Shown one piece after another: positions 1-6,917 of a stretch of DNA of 11,886 nucleotides. The DNA comes from an uncultured Oscillospiraceae bacterium (GTDB lineage: Bacteria > Bacillota > Clostridia > Oscillospirales > Oscillospiraceae). Numbering within the stretch: the first letter of the stretch is position 1; the number at the start of each line of letters is the position of its first letter. The stretch lies in NCBI GenBank assembly GCA_934643765.1, contig CAKUCT010000038.1, positions 1-11,886 on the forward strand, read 5' to 3'. The position numbers and the translations under genes are program-made. The notes below the pieces were generated by a model. It did no database searches and was not told the DNA's origin. It saw only the letters and a program-made list of their open reading frames with translations.

Positions 1-2450
1 CCTTTATCATCATATTTGTGCTGTGTATGGCGCACAATCGTAATGTATGTATTTTCATCTGCAGTAAGTTCAGCTAGATTTCTTGCGTCCGGCAGGTAGA
101 CATCACCCTTTTTAAACATATCCAGGGTGTTTTGCATAAAGCTTCCAAGCGTTCTTCCTCCATCCACTTTCAGATGCTTATAATTACCGCCTTCCAGCGT
201 TGCCCCACCGTCACTTTTGATTTCAACAGTTCCGTCAAAAAAATATCCCGTACCGTTGCGAGCAAAAAACCATGCATTTGATGTTACGGTAACGTCTCCT
301 GTAAATCTGCCTTTACTAACAGTCAACTGTCCTTGTGAAGAAACGGTTGCATTTTTAAAAGTACCGTCATACACAGTCACCTGGCCGCTCATGATCACCA
401 GATTTCCAAGATTAGAATCTTCACTGGCATAAATGTTAGCAATGCCGGGATCCTTAGGCGTGCCATAACTTCCATACACCATAATGCTTGCGGCAGTGTC
501 TGAATACGTGTTCTGGATCGTATATTTTCCGCTGTCAATTTCAAGGGAACCACCATTCTGTACATAAATCGTCCCCTGATGACGTGAACTGCCAATCAGC
601 GTGCCGCCAGAGTTGCCGCTTACCGCCCTGAGATTCAGCTTCCATCCATACTTTGGCACATAGAACACCACTCCACTGCTCGTAAGCGTTTTGCCGTTCA
701 AATCCATGTAGAGTGTTTTTCCGCCGAGTTCATTCGGGTAATGGTATTCAATCGTTCCAACCTGCGCGTCCTGGAACATGGTAAACCAGCAATCTTTGGA
801 TTTTAGCATATCCCATGCCGCGCTCAGTGCCAGGTCAAAGGTTTCATAATAGGTTCTCTGATCGACATACGAACTAGGAGACACGCTGGCCGCCATCCAA
901 GAGTCGCATTTACTGCAGTAACCAGTATTCTGGTCAACATCAAAGTGGCTATGCGAGCAAGTATTGAATGTTTTTTTAATTGTCTTTACAACTGTAAACT
1001 CGCCGGCTGTAATCCACGCCCGAATATAATATTGGTCTACTCTCGGGGTAAATTCAGCTGTAAACGCTTGATTGGCATCGAGCTCAATTCCCTCATAACT
1101 AGTTTGGTAGTTCGAACTATCACTCACGAAATAGCTGCAAGTAGGCGTTGTACCAGGTTTGAGATTGCTCAGCGTTACAGAAAGCGTCGCCTTTCGGTTT
1201 ACATAAGCATTTTCCGGGCTGACGGTAATATCAGAGGTTATGAACGGTGCCTCTTCAACCGTCACATTGTAGATAGCCGAATTGTAAAGCTGTCCAAATT
1301 TTGCCCAATCCCCATCTACTTTGTAGCCCATGTCAGGGCCTAAAAAGCACCCGACATTCATTCCGGAAACAATATTCATAAGAAGAGCATACTTACTACC
1401 TTTTGTGACCGACAACGTAGCCGTTTCACTCTGCAGAGAAAAACTACCGGTATTTTTCGCGTTCGAACTATTATTTTTTACGGTCAGGTTAGCCGTACCG
1501 CTGACCCACATAGGACTTCTGGTCTGCGTTAGTGCATGTCCATCCAAATCGAGCGTAAATGTACCCTTTTCAAGTTCATACTTACTGAGGAGGCTGCAAT
1601 CAGCAAGCAGCTTCACCGTACTTCCGGCATCTGCCTCCTGCGCTGCATCCAGCGCATCTTTCAAAGCATCATAATATGTGGTGGTGGCGGAGCTGGACGC
1701 GCCAGCGGTAAGCTCCGCCACGAGTGTGGCGCCACACTGGCTGCATTTGCCCGTCCGTTCATTTTGCGAAGGATGCGTGCACTTTTTAAAGGTCAAATCA
1801 CGTGTAATTTTTTCTGAGTATTCCCCATATTCAATCGAAAGCGTAATGGTATACTTCTCTTTTACCGGTGTAAGGTCGCTTGCATTTACAAGAATTTCAC
1901 TTGGAATGGTGGTTCCACCAAATCCTGACTGAAATTCCTCTTCATCAACTTTCAAGAGGATTGTACTGCGCCGTATAATTTCAACTCTCTGAGTGGCATC
2001 TTTGCAAATAAGATCGCCGTACAGCATAACACTTTTATTCAGGATACCTTGATTGTCATCTCCAATTTCAGTGCCATTTTGTGATACAACAATGCTTATG
2101 CTTGAAAACGGAGAGTTTTCATCCCCGAGTGTCAGCGGCATGAACAGATTCCCTACTGTCATCAGCTCCGGCTGCACTTCCGCCTCCGGCTCTTTCTGTG
2201 ACGACTCCTTCTGCTCCTGCTCAAGCTCGTCTTGCTGCTCCTGCTCCGATTCTTCGGTCGGATTTTCTTCCGGTTCTTCTTCGGGTGCTTTCTCCGGCGC
2301 TTCTTTTTCTTCGGCTTTCGGCTCCGGCTGCGGCTCGTTCATAGACGAAGCGGGCCCCTCCGGCGTCTGCACGTCTTCGGCCAGCGCCGCCGGCAGCATC
2401 GACAGGCACAGCGCCAGGCAGAGCAGCCAGCTGATCACACGTTTTTTCAT
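1..2450 (-). CDS. Secreted surface protein with Cys-ribbon and beta-helix modules (partial, C-terminus beyond window)
   Basis: The frame is open from ATG 2450 to the left edge, about 816 codons without a stop, so the C-terminus is missing. The start follows AAGGAGG at 5-nt spacing. Residues 1-24 are a signal peptide (MKKR, hydrophobic core, ALA|ED cleavage). Residues ~38-95 are an E/P/Q-rich acidic linker. Two Cys-ribbon motifs follow, C224-T-H...G-K-C236-x-x-C239 and C498-S-H...G-Y-C512-x-x-C515, each followed by a YY-[DE]-x-[LF] segment and Gly/Thr/Val-rich strands ending in DL-[DN]-G-[HK]-x-LT, typical of a parallel beta-helix. Residues ~400-497 look like an Ig-like strand domain. At the edge, H808-T-Q-H-K-Y-D-D-K-G appears to open a third ribbon. 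The likely role is a cell-surface adhesin or envelope protein; the function is unknown. It lies 45 bp downstream of the LuxR-type regulator and may be read through from it. Base composition drops sharply after about residue 100 (see findings). No wall anchor can be seen because the C-terminus is absent. Confidence 0.85.
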   Translation of the reverse strand, partial: MKKRVISWLLCLALCLSMLPAALAEDVQTPEGPASSMNEPQPEPKAEEKEAPEKAPEEEPEENPTEESEQEQQDELEQEQKESSQKEPEAEVQPELMTVGNLFMPLTLGDENSPFSSISIVVSQNGTEIGDDNQGILNKSVMLYGDLICKDATQRVEIIRRSTILLKVDEEEFQSGFGGTTIPSEILVNASDLTPVKEKYTITLSIEYGEYSEKITRDLTFKKCTHPSQNERTGKCSQCGATLVAELTAGASSSATTTYYDALKDALDAAQEADAGSTVKLLADCSLLSKYELEKGTFTLDLDGHALTQTRSPMWVSGTANLTVKNNSSNAKNTGSFSLQSETATLSVTKGSKYALLMNIVSGMNVGCFLGPDMGYKVDGDWAKFGQLYNSAIYNVTVEEAPFITSDITVSPENAYVNRKATLSVTLSNLKPGTTPTCSYFVSDSSNYQTSYEGIELDANQAFTAEFTPRVDQYYIRAWITAGEFTVVKTIKKTFNTCSHSHFDVDQNTGYCSKCDSWMAASVSPSSYVDQRTYYETFDLALSAAWDMLKSKDCWFTMFQDAQVGTIEYHYPNELGGKTLYMDLNGKTLTSSGVVFYVPKYGWKLNLRAVSGNSGGTLIGSSRHQGTIYVQNGGSLEIDSGKYTIQNTYSDTAASIMVYGSYGTPKDPGIANIYASEDSNLGNLVIMSGQVTVYDGTFKNATVSSQGQLTVSKGRFTGDVTVTSNAWFFARNGTGYFFDGTVEIKSDGGATLEGGNYKHLKVDGGRTLGSFMQNTLDMFKKGDVYLPDARNLAELTADENTYITIVRHTQHKYDDK

Positions 2451-2478
2451 AGATTCCTCCTTATATCCTCCAACCAAA

Positions 2479-2491
2479 CGCCCTTCGGGCG
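2479..2491 (-). terminator. Weak hairpin between luxR-type gene and surface-protein gene
   Basis: CGCCC-TTC-GGGCG forms a 5-bp GC stem with a 3-nt loop, 4 nt after the regulator's stop codon (complement of 2496-2498). On the minus strand it is followed only by GTTTGG, so it is a poor intrinsic terminator. It more likely attenuates or caps the 3' end than blocks read-through into the surface-protein gene. Confidence 0.3.
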
Positions 2492-2495
2492 ATTC

Positions 2496-4901
2496 CTACA
2501 TATCCTTCGGCACCAGCCACAGCTTCTGCGCCGCGGTTCTGGCCTCGCTGCGGCGGTTGACGCCGAGCTTCTGCAGAATATGGCTGACGTGGCTCTTGAC
2601 CGTCGGCAGCTTGATGTCCAGCACCTCGCCGATTTCGGCGTTGCTCTTGTCGGCGCAGATCAGCCGCAGCACCTGCAGCTCCGTCGACGTGAGCGCTTCG
2701 CTCGGCGCAAGGCGCGGGCGCAGGGCGCTGGGGTATTTGGCCGACTGGTCGCGCACGGCCAGGCACATCATCTTGAACCACCGGTCGTCTCCGCTCCACT
2801 TGAAGCCCTCCAGCATCGGCAGCAGCGCCGCGCCGTAGCGGCTGAGGGTGCGGATGAAGCGGTATTTTTCGGCCTCCCGCAGCGCCGTCTCCAGTTCCGT
2901 GCGCCACGAGAGCGACTTTTTGCGGAACAGCGCGATGGCGCGTAGGGTATGCAGCTGGATGCTGTCGATGTGCCGCGCGCAGGCGGCGCAGTATTCCTCC
3001 AGCGGCGCCAGCGTCAGCAGCATCGCGTCGTTCTTCCCCTCCGCCAGCTCCACCATCGCCTGCGTCAGATACTGATAGCGCCGCATCACGTTCAGCCGCA
3101 GCGGATTGCGCGGGGCCTTGTCGCGGTACCACGCGTCGGCCGCGTCGAGATCTCCGGTGTAGAGCGCGATGCGGCACAGCGCCGCGTCCAGATTCGGCAG
3201 GAAGCGCGTCTCGCCGATGTTTACAAAGCGCTCGCGCTGCGCCTGCAGCGTGCGGATGGCTTCGTCCGGCTGGCCGCTGTCGAGCTGATTTCTGGCGAGC
3301 AGGCCGACGATGGCAAACTCAATGTCCGGCGTGCCGCTCTTCTGTACATCGCTCAGATGCGAGACCAGAGACAGCATCCGCGGGCCGATATCGCCGCCCT
3401 TTTCGAACTTGCTCTCGGCAATCGCGCAGTCGGCCATGCCGACGCCGTCCCGGCCAAAAATGGTCTCCATCGGCAGCCGGAGCGTCCGGTACAGAAGCTC
3501 ATCCTGCCGGCTCCAGTCGGAAAAGTCCTTGCCGCCGTTCATCAGGCTCGGCAGCGAACTTGTCACCGAAAACGCCGGAAGCTCAATCTCCGAGCGGCGG
3601 ATGCGCGTGAAAATCTGCGGCGCGGCAGCGATCAGATCCGACACGCTTCTCTGCGGCAGCGAAATGTCCAGCCAGACCAAGCGGCTTTTCGCGTGCTTGC
3701 GCGCCGCGTCCGTGCTCTCGCAGCGGTCGGCGTACAGCTCAAGCTCATGGTACCAGCGCTCGGACTCTTTGTATTCCCCCATCAGCGCGCAAAGCATGCT
3801 CATGCCCTGCATCAGCGCGGGCGAGGCAAGAATCTCCGTCTCGGCCAGCGCGCGGTAGTATTTTTCCATCTCGCTGTAGTGCGCCTGCGCCGGATGGTGC
3901 TCGGCGTTGCGGATCAGAAGGTCGCAGACCTTCGCGCGCTCGCCGCCTCTGGCGTAGCACTCCAGCGCGCTGACATCGTCGCCGCGGAGCTCAAAGTAGA
4001 GCCCGCCCCGGTCAAACAGCGCCCGGCGCTTTTCCTCGGAATATTCCCGGCTCATCTCCCACAGAAGGAAGCTTCGGAACACCGCCCAGAAGCGGTAGCG
4101 GTCGGTACCCTCGCAAAGGAGCATAGTTGTGTTGTTACGCAGCCAGTCCAACTGCTCGCCGGCGCGGCTGTTGCCGCTGACCATGCGCGCCAGCTCCAGA
4201 TCGAACGATTCGAACGGGGCCATCTCCAGCAAGAAACGCCGGATCGGGAAATCAAAGCGGCGGTAGACCGCCGTCTCATAATAGGAAAACAGGTCGCGGT
4301 AGACCCGGTCGGATACATTCGGGCCGAAGCGTGTGCCGTCCATCATATACCGCGCCGTCAGCGACACGCCGAGCGCGTAGCCGAGCGATTCCTTCTGAAT
4401 CGCCGTCAGCTCCAGCTCGCTCGCTTCGATGCCTCGCATCTGAAAATGGCGCGCGGTCGTCTCCCGGTCAAAGAGCAGCGCTTTGGCGTCCAGCGTCAGC
4501 ATCAGGCCCACCAGATCAAACGCAACCAGCCAGCTGGGCGGCGCCGTGCGCGAGAGCAGCACGAACCGCCGCTTCGGATTTTCGCGGATGAGCGTACACA
4601 GCGCCTGCTGTTCAACCTCGCTTTTGAAATACTGCAGATCGTCAATCAGCAGCACATCCCAGTTCCCCTTCGGATCCGGCAGCATAAACCCCGGATCCTC
4701 CGCCGAGGACGCCCAGACATTCTTCCCCTCCAGCAGAGCCCGCGCCGTGGTCGTCTTGCCAAAGCCGCAGGGCGCGCTGAAAAAGATGACGCGTCCATCC
4801 TGCATCGCGGCCTGAAACTGCTCGGCCAATGACGGCTTGATGGTGATGTAAGCCGCGTTTGAAGCTGTCTCGATTGCTGATTTGCCCTTGTTATAATCCA
4901 T
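2496..4901 (-). CDS. MalT/LAL-like LuxR-family transcriptional regulator (ATPase + helical repeats + HTH)
   Basis: This is an 801-aa cytoplasmic regulator. Walker A is A43-P-C-G-F-G-K49-T, Walker B is D82-VLLI-D87-D88, and a VLLSR segment (S117-R118) matches the STAND/MalT-type NTPase layout. Residues ~200-735 are helix-rich and TPR-like, the usual ligand or partner platform. Residues 737-801 are a LuxR/GerE helix-turn-helix (LTSTELQVLRLI...NAEIGEVL...TVKSHVSHILQKLGV). Proteins of this family use nucleotide binding and inducer to switch oligomerisation and activate transcription. The start at ATG 4901 follows AAGGAGG at 12 nt. An in-frame TTG at 4947-4949 would add 16 residues, but the ribosome-binding site lies inside that extension, so it is unlikely. 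The next gene downstream, 45 bp away, encodes the surface protein and is the obvious candidate target. The signal sensed is unknown. Confidence 0.9.
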   Translation of the reverse strand: MDYNKGKSAIETASNAAYITIKPSLAEQFQAAMQDGRVIFFSAPCGFGKTTTARALLEGKNVWASSAEDPGFMLPDPKGNWDVLLIDDLQYFKSEVEQQALCTLIRENPKRRFVLLSRTAPPSWLVAFDLVGLMLTLDAKALLFDRETTARHFQMRGIEASELELTAIQKESLGYALGVSLTARYMMDGTRFGPNVSDRVYRDLFSYYETAVYRRFDFPIRRFLLEMAPFESFDLELARMVSGNSRAGEQLDWLRNNTTMLLCEGTDRYRFWAVFRSFLLWEMSREYSEEKRRALFDRGGLYFELRGDDVSALECYARGGERAKVCDLLIRNAEHHPAQAHYSEMEKYYRALAETEILASPALMQGMSMLCALMGEYKESERWYHELELYADRCESTDAARKHAKSRLVWLDISLPQRSVSDLIAAAPQIFTRIRRSEIELPAFSVTSSLPSLMNGGKDFSDWSRQDELLYRTLRLPMETIFGRDGVGMADCAIAESKFEKGGDIGPRMLSLVSHLSDVQKSGTPDIEFAIVGLLARNQLDSGQPDEAIRTLQAQRERFVNIGETRFLPNLDAALCRIALYTGDLDAADAWYRDKAPRNPLRLNVMRRYQYLTQAMVELAEGKNDAMLLTLAPLEEYCAACARHIDSIQLHTLRAIALFRKKSLSWRTELETALREAEKYRFIRTLSRYGAALLPMLEGFKWSGDDRWFKMMCLAVRDQSAKYPSALRPRLAPSEALTSTELQVLRLICADKSNAEIGEVLDIKLPTVKSHVSHILQKLGVNRRSEARTAAQKLWLVPKDM

Positions 4902-4913
4902 TCGCGCAGTGTT

Positions 4914-4920
4914 CCTCCTT
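4914..4920 (-). promoter_or_regulatory. Ribosome-binding site that sets the regulator's start
   Basis: AAGGAGG on the minus strand, 12 nt before ATG 4901. It is the only good Shine-Dalgarno near the start, and it excludes the upstream in-frame TTG at 4947-4949. The spacing is longer than usual, which may mean modest translation. Confidence 0.7.
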
Positions 4921-4938
4921 CTGGCCGTGTTTGTGCAG

Positions 4939-4953
4939 CCTGTATGCAAAAAA
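4939..4953. repeat. 15-bp leader motif, copy 1 (CCTGTATGCAAAAAA)
   Basis: This lies in the 5' leader of the LuxR-type gene, downstream of its predicted -10. An identical 15-mer in the same orientation occurs at 11160-11174 in the AraC gene leader. The role is unknown; it could be a shared operator or coincidence helped by the A-tract. Confidence 0.4.
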
Positions 4954-4982
4954 GCGCAGAAACTCCACTTATCTTGTAGCCA

Positions 4983-5011
4983 ATTATAACAGCTTTTGAC
5001 TTTTGCGTAAA
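4983..5011 (-). promoter_or_regulatory. Predicted sigma-A promoter of the LuxR-type gene
   Basis: On the minus strand, -35 TTTACG (5006-5011, 4 of 6 consensus bases), a 17-nt spacer and a perfect -10 TATAAT (4983-4988). Transcription would begin near 4976 and give a leader of about 75 nt. The weak -35 suits an activator-dependent promoter. Confidence 0.6.
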
Positions 5012-5015
5012 TCAG

Positions 5016-5154
5016 CCTAAAGTATGAAAATCATTGTGCTATTTTGTCGATATTTTCAAATCAGCTGATTACATGCTGCCGGATTTTCAGACTCTTCTGC
5101 AAAAAACGTGCATTTTCTCGAGTCCTCATTGCTGGCAGTATCTTATACTTTAGG
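5016..5154. repeat. Inverted repeat pair upstream of the LuxR-type promoter
   Basis: CCTAAAGTAT (5016-5025) and its exact reverse complement ATACTTTAGG (5145-5154) are 119 nt apart. The similarity extends to 14 of 17 bases around the core. The proximal copy starts 4 nt upstream of the -35 box, a position suited to regulator binding, and the distal copy could support looping. This is inference only. Confidence 0.35.
5059..5070. promoter_or_regulatory. Perfect 12-bp palindrome AATCAGCTGATT (possible operator)
   Basis: The palindrome is centred about 88 bp upstream of the predicted start of the LuxR-type transcript and shares AAATCAGC with a half-copy at 5009-5016 that overlaps the -35 box. About three 12-bp palindromes are expected by chance in a window this size, so position is the main argument. 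Confidence 0.3.
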
Positions 5155-5168
5155 GTGCGCCGGTGCAG

Positions 5169-5210
5169 AAAAAGCGCCCCGATCTGTCCGTATTCCGGAC
5201 AAATCGGGGC
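5169..5210 (-). terminator. Strong intrinsic terminator of the EamA cluster
   Basis: GCCCCGAT (5176-5183) pairs with ATCGGGGC (5203-5210), and inside it TGTCCG pairs with CGGACA around a TATTC loop. This gives 14 bp with one internal mismatch. On the minus strand it is followed by GCTTTTT (T-run opposite 5169-5173). It starts 35 nt after the EamA stop codon and closes the cluster. Confidence 0.85.
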
Positions 5211-5213
5211 AAC

Positions 5214-5241
5214 TTGAAAAATCACTACTATATATTATAAT
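5214..5241 (+). promoter_or_regulatory. Possible antisense promoter at the EamA 3' end
   Basis: On the plus strand, TTGAAA (5214-5219), a 16-nt spacer and TATAAT (5236-5241), directly after the cluster terminator. A transcript from here would run antisense into the EamA-family gene. No plus-strand gene follows. The short AT-rich gap could produce such a match by chance. Confidence 0.3.
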
Positions 5242-5245
5242 GTAT

Positions 5246-6112
5246 CTAAGGTTTGGGCGAAAAATGTTTCCAGACCGCAGCGCCGATGACCAGCACATAG
5301 CCGATGATGCTGTAGACATCCGGCACCTGGCCCAGAACAAAGAACGATAAAAGCGCTGTGAAGACAATCTGCGAATAGTCATAGACCGCGATATCGCGCC
5401 CGGGCGCGTTGGAATAGGCCGCGGTGATGCAGAACTGCGCAGCCGCCGCCGATACGCCGCACAGCAGCAGATAGATCATCTGCTGCGTGGTCATCGGGAC
5501 ATAGGACGCGACGACAAACGGCAGGATGAACAGGCACGAGAACACCGAAAATCCAAGCACGATCAGCGCATTCGGCACCTGCAGCTGGCTGAGCTTCCGC
5601 ACATAGACGTATGCGCACCCGGCGGTCAGGCCGCCGAGAATGCCGATTAGGGACGGCAGCATGTCAGACTGGAAGGTTGGCTTTGCCACAAACATGGCGC
5701 CGCAAAACGCGAGCAGCACGTAGAGAAAATCCCGTCCGCGCAGCCGCTCCTTGAGAATTGGCGCCGAAAGCAGCACCACAAAGAACGGCGAGAGCTTGTT
5801 GAGCATCGTCGCGTCGGAGACATTCATATGGTCAACGGCGTAAAAATTACACAACAGACCAATCGTACCCATCAGCGCGCGGATGAACAGGCAGCCGCCC
5901 TGCTTCGCGTTGAGCTTGATCTTTGTATGTGAGCGGATGGCAATACCCGCCGCGACAAGCGCGGAGATGAGATTGCGGAACAGTGCCTTCTGCATCGTGG
6001 GAACCGGCCCGGCCAGGCGGACAAACAGATTCATCAGCGAGAAGAAAAACGCCGAGCCGAGAATCAGCATCACAGCCTTGACCTGCTTTTTCTGGTTGAA
6101 AGTCTGACTCAT
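5246..6112 (-). CDS. EamA/DMT-family membrane transporter
   Basis: This 288-aa polytopic membrane protein has about ten hydrophobic segments arranged as two EamA repeats. The first begins at residue ~14 (LILGSAFFFSLMNLFVRL) and the second at ~153 (SLIGILGGLTAGCAYVYVRKL), ending near W-K-H-F-S-P-K-P. Length and topology are typical of drug/metabolite transporters, which move small metabolites across the cytoplasmic membrane. Substrate and direction cannot be predicted. ATG 6112 follows an AGAGGTG ribosome-binding site that overlaps the end of the upstream gene, whose TAA ends at 6114, leaving a 1-bp gap and strong translational coupling. In-frame upstream codons (to 6226) overlap the upstream gene and are rejected. 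It is the last gene before the terminator at 5169-5210. Its position suggests uptake or efflux of a compound handled by the two isomerase-like enzymes. Confidence 0.88.
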   Translation of the reverse strand: MSQTFNQKKQVKAVMLILGSAFFFSLMNLFVRLAGPVPTMQKALFRNLISALVAAGIAIRSHTKIKLNAKQGGCLFIRALMGTIGLLCNFYAVDHMNVSDATMLNKLSPFFVVLLSAPILKERLRGRDFLYVLLAFCGAMFVAKPTFQSDMLPSLIGILGGLTAGCAYVYVRKLSQLQVPNALIVLGFSVFSCLFILPFVVASYVPMTTQQMIYLLLCGVSAAAAQFCITAAYSNAPGRDIAVYDYSQIVFTALLSFFVLGQVPDVYSIIGYVLVIGAAVWKHFSPKP

Positions 6113-6113
6113 A

Positions 6114-6902
6114 TTACACCTCTGTCTCGAGCCATGCGCGCACACGCGCAAGATATGCCTTGCCATCCGTCCCAATCTCGCCAGAAAAGACCTCGGCCGA
6201 AAGAAGCTGTAGCTCCGGCTTTTCACGGCACACGGCCAGAAGCGGCAGCATCACGGCCGCATCCGCGTCAATGGGATAGCCTCTATGGCCGTCTTTGACG
6301 CTTGCGATGTGCACATGGCCAATCATGTCAAGCGCCTGGCGCAGAACATCCGGCCCTTCGCCCTTATAGGCGGTATGATAGAGGTCTCCGACCATGCCAA
6401 TCTGCACGCCGGCGGCGTTGAGCGCACGCACATGCGCCAGAGACTCCAGCGTATCGACGCCGAAGCTCGTCTCCGACAGGTTCAGCGGCTCCCACAGCAT
6501 GCCGATGCCATAGGGCTTTGCCGCTTCATAGGCAATGGTCAAAAACGTCTCCGCCTGGCGCCAGGCTTCCTCCACAGAGAATCCCTCCGGCACCTCACGC
6601 GATTTGGGAGAGCCGATGCCGATTCGCTTCACGCCGAGCTGGGCAGCGCGGCGGCACAGCCGCTCAAGATAATCCTTCGCCTGCGGCGCGGAAAAATGCG
6701 GGCCGCAGATTTTGATCTCCGGCGCAATGGCGGCGTTCAGTGCCGGGCAAGGAAGCGCCCCTGCCGCAATGACGCTCCGCCATTCGGCGAACGTTTCCTC
6801 CGGTATCGTAGCCAATGCGTTTCCGGGCAGCTCGATATAATCAAAGCCGGCCGAAACGACGTCCTGATAGTGATCAATGGTTGTGCAGCAGCCAAGTTTC
6901 AT
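6114..6902 (-). CDS. Sugar phosphate isomerase/epimerase (AP-endonuclease-2 TIM barrel), 262 aa
   Basis: This short member of the xylose-isomerase-like TIM-barrel superfamily probably interconverts a keto-sugar, a sugar acid or a related polyol. The metal site can be read: E138 (M-L-W-E-P-L-N), D173 with H176 (V-G-D-L-Y-H), H198 (H-V-H-I-A-S-V-K-D) and E237 (L-S-A-E-V-F). The spacing resembles the Glu/Asp/His/Glu quartet of ketose 3-epimerases. ATG 6902 is preceded by AGGAGGG at 6 nt. The gene starts 15 bp after the stop of the other isomerase-like gene and ends 1 bp before the EamA gene. The first residues (MKLGCCTTI) have no signal peptide, so it is cytoplasmic. The exact substrate is unknown; hydroxypyruvate-isomerase-like or inositol-pathway roles are also possible for this fold. 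Confidence 0.85.
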   Translation of the reverse strand: MKLGCCTTIDHYQDVVSAGFDYIELPGNALATIPEETFAEWRSVIAAGALPCPALNAAIAPEIKICGPHFSAPQAKDYLERLCRRAAQLGVKRIGIGSPKSREVPEGFSVEEAWRQAETFLTIAYEAAKPYGIGMLWEPLNLSETSFGVDTLESLAHVRALNAAGVQIGMVGDLYHTAYKGEGPDVLRQALDMIGHVHIASVKDGHRGYPIDADAAVMLPLLAVCREKPELQLLSAEVFSGEIGTDGKAYLARVRAWLETEV

Positions 6903-6917
6903 CTCAGACCCTCCTGC

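Noticed and set aside
2949..4832. Long plus-strand open frame (627 codons) opposite the LuxR-type gene
   Set aside because: It is the mirror of a GC-rich minus-strand gene with clear Walker and helix-turn-helix motifs. The translation is Arg/Gln/Ala/Leu-rich with no recognisable domain.
4902..4949. TTG start at 4947-4949 adding 16 residues to the LuxR-type protein
   Set aside because: The only good ribosome-binding site (4914-4920) would fall inside the coding sequence, and the extra residues do not resemble the family's N-terminus.
6113..6226. Upstream in-frame extension of the EamA transporter
   Set aside because: It overlaps the 3' end of the isomerase gene and adds an Arg-rich segment. 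ATG 6112 has a ribosome-binding site and a 1-bp coupled junction.
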